A stretch of DNA of 64,000 bases from Bog-257 sp963846715 (GCA_963846715.1 CAWJXA010000013.1:372001-436000), one strand, 5' to 3'; shown: positions 34,191 to 42,963, counted from the first letter of the stretch. Program-made: numbers and translations. Notes: generated by a model not told the origin, from the letters alone.

Positions 34191-35603
34191 GTGAAGGCAG
34201 TACGGTTGATTTTGGGATTGGGTCTAATTTTGAGCGCCAGCTTCATCGGTGCAGCCACCCACCCGGTGCCTCTCGACAAGAACACGGATTCAGCCAAGTG
34301 TATCGAGTGTCATGAGGACAAGGCCAAGGGCAAGAATGTTCACTCGGCAATTGCGATGGGCTGCACCAGTTGTCATGAAATCCGGGTGAACAAAGATGTC
34401 ACCCGCGTGAAGCTGATCACCACCACGCCGTACGCGCTTTGCCTCACCTGCCACGCCGACAAAAACGCCGCCACGCTCAAGGGCACCGTCCATCCTCCCG
34501 CCGTGCGCGACTGCCTTAAGTGCCACGATCCACATCAGTCCGACAATAAGTTTCAGTTGCTGAAGCCTACCTCTGGTGCGAAAAAAGAGAATCTTTGCCT
34601 GAGTTGCCACAACCAGGGCGTCGACGTTCCTGCGACCGGCAGCCGCCACGCCGCCTTGGACGTGGGCTGCGAAACTTGCCACGTCACTCACAAGACTGGC
34701 GAAAAGGGGAAGATCGAGTTCGACTATCACCTGACCAAAGCTCCTCCGGCGCTCTGTATCGACTGCCACGATCCTAAGGACGCCAGTCTGATCAAAGCCC
34801 ACCAGGGACAGCCTTTTGGCAGCGCGAACTGCGTGCAGTGTCATGATCCCCATCAGTCCAACCAGCCAAAGTTGATGCAGAAATTCACGCATCCGCCATT
34901 CGCCGACAAACAATGTGACACCTGCCATGCTCCGGCGAAGGATGGCAAGGTCGTGCTGACACAGTCTGACTCCAAGGCACTCTGCGTAACCTGCCACAGC
35001 GAGCAGGCGGAGAAGATCGAGAAGGCGCCGGTGCAGCATCCCGGCGCGCAAGGCGAATGTATCGCCTGCCACAATCCGCATGCCGGCAAGACCCCGGGCT
35101 TCATCCAACCGGATCCGGTCAACGCTTGCCTGGCTTGCCATTCCGATCAAGCCGAACAAGAGAAGAAGGCACATCTCCATCAGCCAGCGTTTACGCAGGG
35201 CTGCGCGACCTGTCACGAGCCCCACGGCGGAGACAACAATCATCTCCTGCGGGTAAAGGAAACGAACCCGCTGTGCCTCGAATGCCATGGTCCCGACCGG
35301 GCACCGGAGAAACTGGAAGCCGAGCACATGTACACGATTTTCAACGGCAAGGTGAAATTGCCGGATGACTATTTCAAGAAGACTCCAGTGCTGCCGCTGA
35401 AATACGGAATGGGTCATCCGACGGATCAACACCCGGTGTCAGGTCCATCGGAGCCAGGCAATCCGGCCTCGCCTCCGATGACCTGTTTGACTTGTCATCA
35501 ACCGCACTCTTCGCAGCAGGCGAATCTGCTGGTGAAAGACCAGGCGGCCAACATGGCTTTTTGCAACACCTGCCACAAAGGTAAATTGTCGTTACCGAAG
35601 TAG
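34191..35603 (+). CDS. Sixteen-haem c-type cytochrome, exported
   Basis: This 470-residue periplasmic or extracellular multihaem cytochrome has sixteen CxxCH haem-attachment motifs, from CIECH near residue 38 to CNTCH near 460. Many are in the paired doubled-CxxCH arrangement with GC.. .CH.PH spacing (DCLKCHDPH, NCVQCHDPH, ECIACHNPH, GCATCHEPH, TCLTCHQPH). A signal peptide covers about residues 1-22 (KAVRLILGLGLILSASFIGA). The GTG start has GGAGGT 5 bases upstream. It is followed after 22 bases by the NHL-propeller gene. It probably carries electrons through the envelope; the terminal partner is unknown. Confidence 0.93.
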   Translation: MKAVRLILGLGLILSASFIGAATHPVPLDKNTDSAKCIECHEDKAKGKNVHSAIAMGCTSCHEIRVNKDVTRVKLITTTPYALCLTCHADKNAATLKGTVHPPAVRDCLKCHDPHQSDNKFQLLKPTSGAKKENLCLSCHNQGVDVPATGSRHAALDVGCETCHVTHKTGEKGKIEFDYHLTKAPPALCIDCHDPKDASLIKAHQGQPFGSANCVQCHDPHQSNQPKLMQKFTHPPFADKQCDTCHAPAKDGKVVLTQSDSKALCVTCHSEQAEKIEKAPVQHPGAQGECIACHNPHAGKTPGFIQPDPVNACLACHSDQAEQEKKAHLHQPAFTQGCATCHEPHGGDNNHLLRVKETNPLCLECHGPDRAPEKLEAEHMYTIFNGKVKLPDDYFKKTPVLPLKYGMGHPTDQHPVSGPSEPGNPASPPMTCLTCHQPHSSQQANLLVKDQAANMAFCNTCHKGKLSLPK

Positions 35604-35625
35604 TTTTTGAAATGGAGAAGTAAGC

Positions 35626-36987
35626 ATGTTTGCGTATCGTCGAAATCTGGCTCGAACAGCGAAGGCCCTGGCCGTGACGATTGCCCTGCTGGGTCTGCTG
35701 AGCGCCCTACCCAATGCCGCCTATGCGCAGAAAAACAAGACCGCGGCCCCGGCGCAGGCTACGACGGCAAAGCCGGATGACAAGAGGGTTGCCTTCGACT
35801 TGAGCAAGATCGTGTGGCCCAGTCCGCCGGAGATTGCGCGTATTCAGTGGAAGAGTCAGTTCACCGGCCAGAAGATCGACCCCGCAGCCTACAAGAAAGG
35901 CGCCAACACTAAGCAGAAACAGAAGTGGATGGACCGCCTCGCCGGAACCAAAACGCAAGCTGAACAGCAACTCGATATCCCGTTTCAGCTTCTGCGTCCT
36001 TTTGGTATTGCTGTGGATTCCAAAGGCAAGATTTACGTTGCCGACCAATCTGTGGGCGCGATCTTTATTTTCAACACCGAGAATAACGACGTTCAGATGA
36101 TCCGCAATAAGCACGAAGCCAGCTTCGGCTTAATCTACGGCCTGGCAATCGACGACAACGACCGGCTGTTCGTGACCGACTTGCAGATGCGTCACGTTGC
36201 CGTCTTCGACGCCAACCACAAGGAAGAAACCAGCTTTGGTTCTGGTGTCCTGGGGCGGCCGGGAGGCATCGCCATCGATACCGAAAACCGCTTCCTGTAC
36301 GTGGTCGACACCGAGAATGACGTGGTCGCAGTCTTCGATGCGGATAGTTTCAAGCTGTTGCGCAAGATTGGCACTCCCGGAAAGAAGCATACGCTGACCG
36401 CGCCGGGAACATTTTCGCTTCCCTCAAACGTCGCGGTCGACAAAGACGGAAATGTCTTCGTCACGGACACTTTTAACGACCGGGTCGAGATCTTCGATGC
36501 CGAAGGAAACTTCATCAGCACATTCGGCAAGAACGGTGATGGTCCCGGCTCCTTTGAACGCCCCAAGGGCATTGCCATCGATCCCGACGGCCACATCTGG
36601 GTCGTCGACAGCGCGCAGGACCGAGTCCAGGTATTCGACCAAAGCGGCCGGCTTCTTATCTACTTCGGAGAACATGGAGAATGGCCAGGTATGTTCATGC
36701 AGGCCAATGACATAGCCATTGATAAGCAGAATCGTGTCTTCGTCTCCGAGCAGTATCTCGGCCGGGTGCAAAGGTTCCGCTATGTGACCGATGCCGAAGC
36801 CGACGAGAAACGCAAGGAGAAAGAGCTACTAACTGGAAGTGCAGACGCCTCTACCCAAGCTCCCAAGAAGGATGCCGTGCCGGTCGCGGCCAACAGCGCG
36901 GCTCCCGCGACGGCGAAAGAGACGACCGCTGCCGCGCCGGGTACAAAGGCACCTCCCGCTTCGGCGAAGCCTGCCATCAAGCCCTGA
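35626..36987 (+). CDS. Exported six-bladed NHL-repeat propeller protein
   Basis: This 453-residue protein has a signal peptide (about 1-34, ending AAYAQ) and six NHL blades between residues about 120 and 390. Each has the form GIAVDSKGKIYVADQ, for example GIAIDPDGHIWVVDS and NVAVDKDGNVFVTDT. The C-terminal 60 residues are low-complexity Ala/Lys/Pro/Thr. Such propellers are often encoded next to multihaem cytochromes in metal-reducing bacteria, where they may scaffold the complex; that role is inferred from position, since this gene follows the 16-haem cytochrome directly. Confidence 0.9.
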   Translation: MFAYRRNLARTAKALAVTIALLGLLSALPNAAYAQKNKTAAPAQATTAKPDDKRVAFDLSKIVWPSPPEIARIQWKSQFTGQKIDPAAYKKGANTKQKQKWMDRLAGTKTQAEQQLDIPFQLLRPFGIAVDSKGKIYVADQSVGAIFIFNTENNDVQMIRNKHEASFGLIYGLAIDDNDRLFVTDLQMRHVAVFDANHKEETSFGSGVLGRPGGIAIDTENRFLYVVDTENDVVAVFDADSFKLLRKIGTPGKKHTLTAPGTFSLPSNVAVDKDGNVFVTDTFNDRVEIFDAEGNFISTFGKNGDGPGSFERPKGIAIDPDGHIWVVDSAQDRVQVFDQSGRLLIYFGEHGEWPGMFMQANDIAIDKQNRVFVSEQYLGRVQRFRYVTDAEADEKRKEKELLTGSADASTQAPKKDAVPVAANSAAPATAKETTAAAPGTKAPPASAKPAIKP

Positions 36988-37022
36988 ATAAGAGCACTTT
37001 CCGGATTGCTGCACCCGCTCGT

Positions 37023-37253
37023 ACGGGTAGTGCGGGCCTTCAGGTCCGCGTATGGGCAGGAAGAAAAATCCCATAAGCCGCTGAGGTCGACGACCTCAGC
37101 GGCTTATGCAGAGTGTTTGGCCGTGGCGAAACGCGGTGCTTCATGAAGCGGTGGGCTATCACCAGTCGCCGCAGGGCGGCTAGTTAATGCGTTGTTCCAC
37201 GGGCTGGCCGACTATCAAAGTTCGTAACAGACCTAAAGGTCCCCACTACCCGA
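37023..37253. mobile_element. MITE-like inverted-repeat element, copy 2
   Basis: This 231 bp element has left end ACGGGTAGTGCGGGCC and an imperfect right end CCCCACTACCCG. It shares the GCGGGCCTTCAGG core, the GGGCAGGAAGAAAAA and GTGTTTGGC segments with copies at 4371 and 41152. Inside it, 37072-37108 is a perfect 17 bp palindromic arm pair with a 3-base loop (CATAAGCCGCTGAGGTC and its complement). It fills most of the gap after the NHL gene, and the palindrome could end transcription. Confidence 0.7.
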
Positions 37254-37334
37254 ACGTTACTTTCTCAGCAGCTTTTCATGTGATCGGCTGACAGAAACGG
37301 CGAGCGAAAAGCGAGAGGCGAATAGCGGCCTCTA

Positions 37335-39050
37335 TCACATGCCTTCGTAGTTGGGGCCGCCACCGCCCTCAGGTGGCACCCAGGTAATGATTTCGTACGG
37401 GTCCATGATGTCGCAGGTCTTGCAATGCACGCAGTTCGAGGCGTTCAGATGGATTTGCAGTCCGCTAGGCGTATCCGGCGCCTCGACCATCTCGTAGACA
37501 CTGGCCGGACAGAAATTCTTGCAAGGATTACCGTACTCTTTGACGCAGCGTTCATTGCATATGTCGGTGTCGTGGATCACCAAGTGCGCCGGCTGGTTCT
37601 CTTCATGCTTGGTACCGGAGTGATACACGTCAGTCAGTTTGTCGAAGGTGAGCTTGCCGTCTCCCTTGGCGGGGCCGATGATGCCCGCCTCGGGCCCGCC
37701 ATCGGCGGGAAGGCTCCGCAAACGCTCCATGCGGCGATGTCCTGCTTCATTCGCATAGTGCGCATGCAGACCGCGTCCACCAGTGAACTGCTGGATACCG
37801 GCGTGGAACATGCCGGACAGGAAGCCGCTTTCGAAGCCCTGATGGAAGTTGCGCACCGGCCACAGTTCGGTCTTGATCCAGCTCTTTTCCACGCGATCCT
37901 GGAATTTTTCCAGCATGTCCAGAGAGAAATCATTGCTCGCCATCGCCTCAAAGGCAGTTTCGGCAGCCAGCATCCCGCTCTTAATTGCGAGATGAATTCC
38001 CTTCAGCCTCTGCGAATTCAAGAAGCCGGCAGAGTCGCCCAGAACCATCCATCCATCGCCAGCCAGAGGAGGAATACACCACCATCCTCCGTAAGGCAGC
38101 GACTTGGCGCCGTAACGGACCATTTTGCCGCCTTCCAACAGCTTGGTGATGAAGGGATGCTTCTTAAACTCCTGAAGTACGCGGTGGGGATCGAGGCGAG
38201 GATCGCTATAGTCGAGTCCGGTGACGAAGCCGAGCGAGACTAGGTTGTCTTTGGAGCCGTAAATCCATGCGCCTCCGTACTCACGGAAGGTGAGCGGGTA
38301 GCCCATGGTGTAAATCACTTCTCCCGGAGCAACGCGCCCCTCGGGCAGCTCCCACAGTTCTTTGACCCCGACGCCGTAGGTTTGCGGATTGCGCTCATGA
38401 TCGAGTTGGAAGCGACCGATGAGTTGCTTGGTCAGCGATCCCCGGGTGCCTTCGGCGAGAATCACCAGCTTGGCCTTTAAGTCGTAGCCAGGCTCGAAGT
38501 TGGACTGCCGCTCGCCATTTTTGTCCACACCCTTGTCGTCGGTCCGAACGCCTATGGCGCGTCCGCTTTCGAAAAGCAGCTCGGAGCCGGCGAACCCGGT
38601 GAAAACTGTTATCCCCGCCTCTTCCACCTTGCTGCCCAGCCACTTCACGAACTTGTTGATGGAGATAACGTAGTTTCCGTGATCGCGCATGGGAGGAGGC
38701 GTGATGGGGAACTTGAATTTGCCGGTCCGGGTGAGGAAGTAGACAGCTTCCTTCACCACCTCGGCGTCGAGTGGTGCCTCCTTTTCGAAACCGGGTAACA
38801 GTTCGCGCATGGAACGCGGATCCAGCAGTGCGCCTGACAGGCAATGAGCTCCAATCTCACGCGCTTTTTCCAGGACGTAGATATTTTCCTTGGTCAGCTG
38901 GGCATCGGGGTGGGTGGCATTGTGCTCATCAATGAGCTGCGACAAGCGCAAAGCGCAGGCCATGCCGGCAGGACCTCCGCCAACGATGACAACGTCCGCC
39001 TCCATCACCGGACGCTCGATATCAGCTAATGGTTTGCGAAAAACGATCAT
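37335..39050 (-). CDS. Electron transfer flavoprotein-ubiquinone oxidoreductase
   Basis: This 571-residue membrane-bound flavo-iron-sulfur enzyme takes electrons from ETF and reduces quinone. The FAD dinucleotide-binding motif is VVIVGGGPAGMACALRL (about residues 20-36). Quinone-side family stretches such as LIGRFQLDHERNPQTYGVGV are present. The C-terminal 4Fe-4S ligands are in CNERCVKEYGNPC and NCVHCKTCDIMDP, followed by PPEGGGGPNYEGM. The start at 39050 gives the usual short leader; an internal Met16 is possible. It is co-directional with etfA (171 bases upstream), consistent with one ETF electron chain. Confidence 0.96.
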   Translation of the reverse strand: MIVFRKPLADIERPVMEADVVIVGGGPAGMACALRLSQLIDEHNATHPDAQLTKENIYVLEKAREIGAHCLSGALLDPRSMRELLPGFEKEAPLDAEVVKEAVYFLTRTGKFKFPITPPPMRDHGNYVISINKFVKWLGSKVEEAGITVFTGFAGSELLFESGRAIGVRTDDKGVDKNGERQSNFEPGYDLKAKLVILAEGTRGSLTKQLIGRFQLDHERNPQTYGVGVKELWELPEGRVAPGEVIYTMGYPLTFREYGGAWIYGSKDNLVSLGFVTGLDYSDPRLDPHRVLQEFKKHPFITKLLEGGKMVRYGAKSLPYGGWWCIPPLAGDGWMVLGDSAGFLNSQRLKGIHLAIKSGMLAAETAFEAMASNDFSLDMLEKFQDRVEKSWIKTELWPVRNFHQGFESGFLSGMFHAGIQQFTGGRGLHAHYANEAGHRRMERLRSLPADGGPEAGIIGPAKGDGKLTFDKLTDVYHSGTKHEENQPAHLVIHDTDICNERCVKEYGNPCKNFCPASVYEMVEAPDTPSGLQIHLNASNCVHCKTCDIMDPYEIITWVPPEGGGGPNYEGM

Positions 39051-39221
39051 TAGACCTTCCCGTTAAGGACTTACTATTCTACTTGTCATGGTCGTTGACA
39101 CAACTGTGACATTGTCACGGCCGACGCAAAATTCTGCACAGATGAGTCTTACGCAAAAAGAAAGGCGCAGATTCATGCGCCTTGTCCAATTATGAAATAA
39201 CACTGCGTACCTGAAGCCTTC

Positions 39222-40214
39222 TTAGGCGCCCTTCGCTTTTTTTACTTCCTCAATCAACGGCGGAACAATATCGAACAAGTTACCGACGACGGCTACATCG
39301 GCAATTTCGAAGATGGGGGCCTCGGCGTCCTTGTTCACTGCGATGATGGAGCGCGCGCCCTTCATTCCTACGACGTGCTGAATCGCTCCGCTGATTCCTA
39401 AGGCGAGATACAGTTTGGGCGCAACTGTTTGCCCCGAAGATCCGACCTGGCGGTCCATCGGGAGCCAGCCGGAATCGCAAATCGGGCGTGAGGCGGCGAT
39501 CTCGCCACCCAGCGCCTCGGCCAGCTGTTTGGCAATTTCGATGTTCTTCTGCTCCTTGATGCCACGGCCGACCGCAACGATGACCTCCGCCTGGGTGAGG
39601 TCGACCGCCTGCTTGGCCTCTTTGAAGGGGGCCTCAGGTTTGTTGCGGACCACGCTGTCTGCTACATCGACATTCACGGTCTCGACGGTGGCTGCGGTGT
39701 CGCCTGGCATAACCTGGTCGCCACGAAACGCTCCATTCTGGAAGGTCGCAAAATAGGGAGCACCACCAACGAAAGAAACGTCGGCAGCAAACTTTCCCTG
39801 GAACATCTGGCGAGTAAAACGCAAGGTGCCGCCTTCGTATTTGTAGCCGATGGCGTCGCTGATGAGCGCCCGGTTGACAGCGGCGGCAAGTTTGGGCGCG
39901 AAGTCGCGCACCTGGTAGGTGTGGGGCATCAGCACGAGCTTGGGCTGCTTTTGCTCGAGAAACGGCTTGAGCGCGGCCACAAAGCCGTCCGGGGTATATG
40001 GCTCCAGCTTGGCACATTCAATGTCGTAAACCTTCGACACTCTTTTGGCAGCGACTTCGTTGGCAATGTCGCCCACGCCGCTGCCGGCGACGGCCGCCTC
40101 CAGGGTCCAGCCAGTCTCGGCGGCGATTGCCTGAGCGCCGGTGATGGTCTCCCAGGAAACCCGGTTCAATTTGCCTTCACGTTGTTCCACTACGACCAGG
40201 ATGGTATCTGCCAT
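39222..40214 (-). CDS. etfA: Electron transfer flavoprotein subunit alpha
   Basis: This 330-residue FAD-binding ETF subunit carries electrons from acyl-CoA dehydrogenases to ETF-QO. The C-terminal FAD domain has SRPICDSGWLPMDRQVGSSG, VAPKLYLALGISGAIQH and IIAVNKDAEAPIF, all diagnostic. The ATG at 40214 (ADTILVVVEQ) is the family start; upstream codons are not homologous. It is separated from etfB by two small membrane-protein genes and a repeat element, which is unusual because etfA and etfB are generally adjacent. Confidence 0.95.
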   Translation of the reverse strand: MADTILVVVEQREGKLNRVSWETITGAQAIAAETGWTLEAAVAGSGVGDIANEVAAKRVSKVYDIECAKLEPYTPDGFVAALKPFLEQKQPKLVLMPHTYQVRDFAPKLAAAVNRALISDAIGYKYEGGTLRFTRQMFQGKFAADVSFVGGAPYFATFQNGAFRGDQVMPGDTAATVETVNVDVADSVVRNKPEAPFKEAKQAVDLTQAEVIVAVGRGIKEQKNIEIAKQLAEALGGEIAASRPICDSGWLPMDRQVGSSGQTVAPKLYLALGISGAIQHVVGMKGARSIIAVNKDAEAPIFEIADVAVVGNLFDIVPPLIEEVKKAKGA

Positions 40215-40342
40215 TTCAGTCCGATCTTTTCTTTCCAGAGCATACCCCGACGGCGGGCCATGTCCCTGGCCAGGCTGTACTATCACGAAGAATTCTTCAG
40301 CGCCCGAGAGCGAACTTCTAATCGTTGCAGAACCACAGCCGT

Positions 40343-40552
40343 TCAGGTGTTACGGCTGCGTAAGCGAGCGCCAATGATGTTGAGTGCTAAACCTGCTGCA
40401 ATCAGAATTCCGGCGATGATCTCAATCCGCGATTCCCCCAGCTTGAATGCCGCCGGTTGAAAAAACATCGCCAACAATGCAAATAGCACCAGAATCCAGC
40501 CGATGATCATGAGTGCTGAACCAGTTTCACGTTTATCGTCTGACCATGGCAT
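40343..40552 (-). CDS. Small two-helix membrane protein
   Basis: This 69-residue protein starts at ATG 40552 behind a strong AGGAGG site. It has two predicted membrane helices (about 14-31, IIGWILVLFALLAMFF, and 42-62, IIAGILIAAGLALNIIGA) with a short polar loop. No family was recognised. It is one of a pair of small membrane proteins sitting between etfB and etfA on the same strand and may be co-expressed with them. Confidence 0.75.
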   Translation of the reverse strand: MPWSDDKRETGSALMIIGWILVLFALLAMFFQPAAFKLGESRIEIIAGILIAAGLALNIIGARLRSRNT

Positions 40553-40645
40553 GGTCGCCTCCTGCCCGCCGTGGCGGGCCCGCCGACTTGCCACTCTCAC
40601 GGCTACCCCAAACTTTTCAGGCGCCGTCCTGACCCTTCACGGCGA

Positions 40646-40966
40646 TCAGGCAACCTGGTTTTCTTCGGCGTCTTCGCGGCGCTGTTGCTCGAGCGTGCGC
40701 TCGAGGTCGCGTTGTCCCAGCCTCGTGACGCCGACAGCGCGCCGATAGCGGGTGCCCATGATAACCAGCACCAAGCCGAGAATGCCTTCGATGCCCAGCC
40801 ATATTGGCCAAAACCACGAACCGTTGCGCAGGCTGATGAAAAAGAATATTCCCAGGATGGCGTCCATCCAAAGCAGGATCCAGCCCACTGTCAGCAAAAC
40901 CGAACCGAGGCGGCGGTTCTCTTCCGTGTTATCAATGGCGACCTGATCGCGATCAAATCCCGGCAT
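40646..40966 (-). CDS. Small membrane protein
   Basis: This 106-residue protein starts at ATG 40966 behind AAAGGAG. It has two or three hydrophobic segments (about 20-44, LGSVLLTVGWILLWMDAILG, and 50-72, WFWPIWLGIEGILGLVLVIM) and a charged C-terminal tail (QRDLERTLEQQRREDAEEN). No family was recognised. Its layout is like the 69-residue neighbour, with a conserved GWIL(L/V) in the first helix, suggesting the two are paralogous. Confidence 0.75.
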   Translation of the reverse strand: MPGFDRDQVAIDNTEENRRLGSVLLTVGWILLWMDAILGIFFFISLRNGSWFWPIWLGIEGILGLVLVIMGTRYRRAVGVTRLGQRDLERTLEQQRREDAEENQVA

Positions 40967-41151
40967 AAGCAACTCCTTTCGGCGATGAGTCAGAACAACC
41001 GTTTAGATGCCGAATATAAGCAGGGTTGCAAAACGTTGTGAAGCTCAGCCAGCCGCGATGCCGACGCCAGAGAAACACTTGGTTAGGAAAGATCACGGAC
41101 GCAACTTGGAGATGCGTCGCGGCCACGGCCGCTCGAAATAATACCTATCTT

Positions 41152-41287
41152 GGGTAGTGCGGGCCTTCAGGCCCGCGATAAGCCCACCCGGAGAGTCCTA
41201 GCTTCAGCCACTGAGGTCTTGACCTCAATGGCTGAAGAGATTTTTCTTCCTGCCCTTGGATGCGGGCCTAAAAGGCCCGCACTACCC
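41152..41287. mobile_element. MITE-like inverted-repeat element, copy 3
   Basis: This 136 bp element has perfect 14 bp terminal inverted repeats, GGGTAGTGCGGGCC and GGCCCGCACTACCC. An internal imperfect palindrome at 41202-41237 (CTTCAGCCA ... TGGCTGAAG around GAGGTC/GACCTC) resembles that of copy 2. The shared GGGCAGGAAGAAAAA segment is inverted here. It lies downstream of etfB and upstream of the small membrane genes, splitting the ETF locus. Confidence 0.75.
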
Positions 41288-41318
41288 GTGCCAAGAGTTT
41301 CACCAATCCAAATCGTTC

Positions 41319-42089
41319 TTAGATCACCCGCAGTTCGTTGCGGAGCTTGTCAACCAGCTTCTTCGCAATCTCTCCCGGAGGACCTTCCAGTACTTCGGTC
41401 TTTTTCGTTTTCTGCGGGATGTACAGCTTTTCGATTTTCTGCAGGTTATCGCCTAGAGCCGCTTTAACTTCGTCGAAGGTGACCTTCTTCAGCGGCTTGT
41501 TTTTTGCCTGCTTGATGCCGATCAGGGTTGCGTAACGCAATTTGTTGATGCCGGACTGGATGGTCAGCAGCGCCGGCAGCGGCATGTCGACAAACTGGAA
41601 GAACCCGGCCTCCAGTTCACGTTTTACGCGGATGCCGCCGTCGGTCTTTTCGATTTGCATGATGATGGTGGCGTGCGGCCAACCCAGCAGTTCCGCCAGA
41701 ATGACGCCGGTCTGGGCAAAACCAAAATCGTCAGACTGCAGTCCGGTAAATATGAGGTCGAAACTCTCGTCCTTGACCGCTGCCGCAAAGGCTTTGGCAG
41801 TATTGAACGCGTCGAGGGTAACGAAGCCGTCGCCTTCCAGATGAATCGCGCGATCGGCGCCCTTCGCCAGCGCCTCGCGCAAGACCTGCTGGGCGCGCGC
41901 CGGACCGCTGGTGATTACTACTACCTCGCCGCCGTGCTTCTCTCGCTGGCGCAGGGCTTCTTCCAGGGCGTAGGCGTCAGGCTCGTTCACTTCGTAGGAA
42001 ACATCTTCGCGAATCCACGTACCGCCCTCGTTCAGCTTGAGCGGCGCGTCTTTCTGCGGAACCTGCTTCATGCAGACCAGGATCTTCAC
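41319..42089 (-). CDS. etfB: Electron transfer flavoprotein subunit beta
   Basis: This 256-residue AMP-binding ETF subunit is the partner of EtfA. The start is the GTG at 42089, preceded by GGAG five bases upstream and giving the family N-terminus VKILVCMKQVPQKDAP; the frame is open further upstream, but that part is not conserved. Body signatures are VNEPDAYALEEALRQ, DLIFTGLQSDDFG and VKRELEAGFFQFVDMPLPAL. The C-terminus KTEVLEGPPGEIAKKLVDKL is typical. Its start is only 9 bases from the end of the vapC gene on the same strand. Confidence 0.95.
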   Translation of the reverse strand: MKILVCMKQVPQKDAPLKLNEGGTWIREDVSYEVNEPDAYALEEALRQREKHGGEVVVITSGPARAQQVLREALAKGADRAIHLEGDGFVTLDAFNTAKAFAAAVKDESFDLIFTGLQSDDFGFAQTGVILAELLGWPHATIIMQIEKTDGGIRVKRELEAGFFQFVDMPLPALLTIQSGINKLRYATLIGIKQAKNKPLKKVTFDEVKAALGDNLQKIEKLYIPQKTKKTEVLEGPPGEIAKKLVDKLRNELRVI

Positions 42090-42097
42090 CGGGGCTC

Positions 42098-42640
42098 CTA
42101 ACAGTTCACAGAATGCTTCGAGCACATACCGTGAAACAGGCGAGTATAAATGAGCGGCGCGAGGATGGGAAACGCAGGCGCGGGCGCAAGTTCCGAAAGG
42201 GGAATCGCCGATGAGAACGCAACCCGAGCTGATGGCTGTTTACTTACGAGAGGCACACCTTCCGCAGAAGCGGCCCGTATCAACTCCGTGTCCAACGTGG
42301 CGAGTGGTAGGCTTCTGCGCTTTGCCAACTCGAGATAGGATGCATCATAAACCGTCAGTCCATGCTGCGCGCACAGAACGAGAACTGCTTTAGCCTGGAG
42401 AGGAGAAAGAGGCGGCTCAACCTCGATCGGTAAAACCGCTAACGCATCCCAAAACAACTCTGGGCGGCCTGGTTGGATGCGCTTCCTGCGAAGCGCTATG
42501 AGCATTCCATTGGAGATTTCTGTAGGCCAATGCGCCGGAACCAAAATCCCATCACCAGCACGGAGGCGATCCAGAAGACCGTCGGTCCAAGCGGTGGCTT
42601 CATCTTCAAAGCACCACGGCAGGGTCACCGACGCGTCCAC
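42098..42640 (-). CDS. vapC: PIN-domain toxin, VapC type
   Basis: This probable site-specific ribonuclease toxin of a type II toxin-antitoxin pair has PIN acidic residues: Asp2 in MDASVTLPW, Glu in HWPTEISNG, Asp in GLTVYDASYLELA and Asp in LATLDTEL, the canonical quartet order. At 180 residues it is longer than the usual 130-145; the last 40 residues (from about AFSSAIPLSELAPAP) are not PIN-like and may be read-through into ancestral intergenic DNA. It starts with GTG, 14 bases after the antitoxin stop. It ends just before etfB, so transcription may run on. Confidence 0.88.
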   Translation of the reverse strand: MDASVTLPWCFEDEATAWTDGLLDRLRAGDGILVPAHWPTEISNGMLIALRRKRIQPGRPELFWDALAVLPIEVEPPLSPLQAKAVLVLCAQHGLTVYDASYLELAKRRSLPLATLDTELIRAASAEGVPLVSKQPSARVAFSSAIPLSELAPAPAFPILAPLIYTRLFHGMCSKHSVNC

Positions 42641-42654
42641 AATAAATATCGCGA

Positions 42655-42897
42655 TTAATGCTTGTGGCCTTCATGGATCAGATCCTTGATCTTCAGACCG
42701 CCCAACTTGTTGCCTTTGCGCAGCTCTCCGATACTCTCTATTGCCTCGGCGACCGAACGCCTATCGGCGCGCTCGGCAGGCTGTTCCGCCTGCTTCACCA
42801 AGAGCTCTTTGAGATACTCGGAGAACGTCACGCCGCACGCTTCCGCCTGGGCCGCCAGCTGACTTTCAATCTCGGGTTGTAACTCGATCTGAATCAT
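42655..42897 (-). CDS. vapB: Antitoxin partner of VapC
   Basis: This 80-residue antitoxin lies directly upstream of the PIN toxin. The N-terminal IQIELQPEIESQLAAQAEACG and TFSEYLKELLVK segments fit a ribbon-helix-helix DNA-binding domain. The C-terminal part (ELRKGNKLGGLKIKDLIHEGHKH) would wrap the toxin active site. It is expected to repress its own promoter, in the 66 bases before it, together with VapC. Confidence 0.85.
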   Translation of the reverse strand: MIQIELQPEIESQLAAQAEACGVTFSEYLKELLVKQAEQPAERADRRSVAEAIESIGELRKGNKLGGLKIKDLIHEGHKH

Positions 42898-42963
42898 GCT
42901 ACCTCTACTTCAAAAGTTTACACTTCCTCGATACTAGCGAAAATCGGCCTCCTCACCGCATCC

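Noticed and set aside
34290..35432. Open frame of 380 codons on the minus strand opposite the multihaem cytochrome
   Set aside because: It is the antisense of the repeated CxxCH gene; lack of stops follows from the biased composition of the sense strand.
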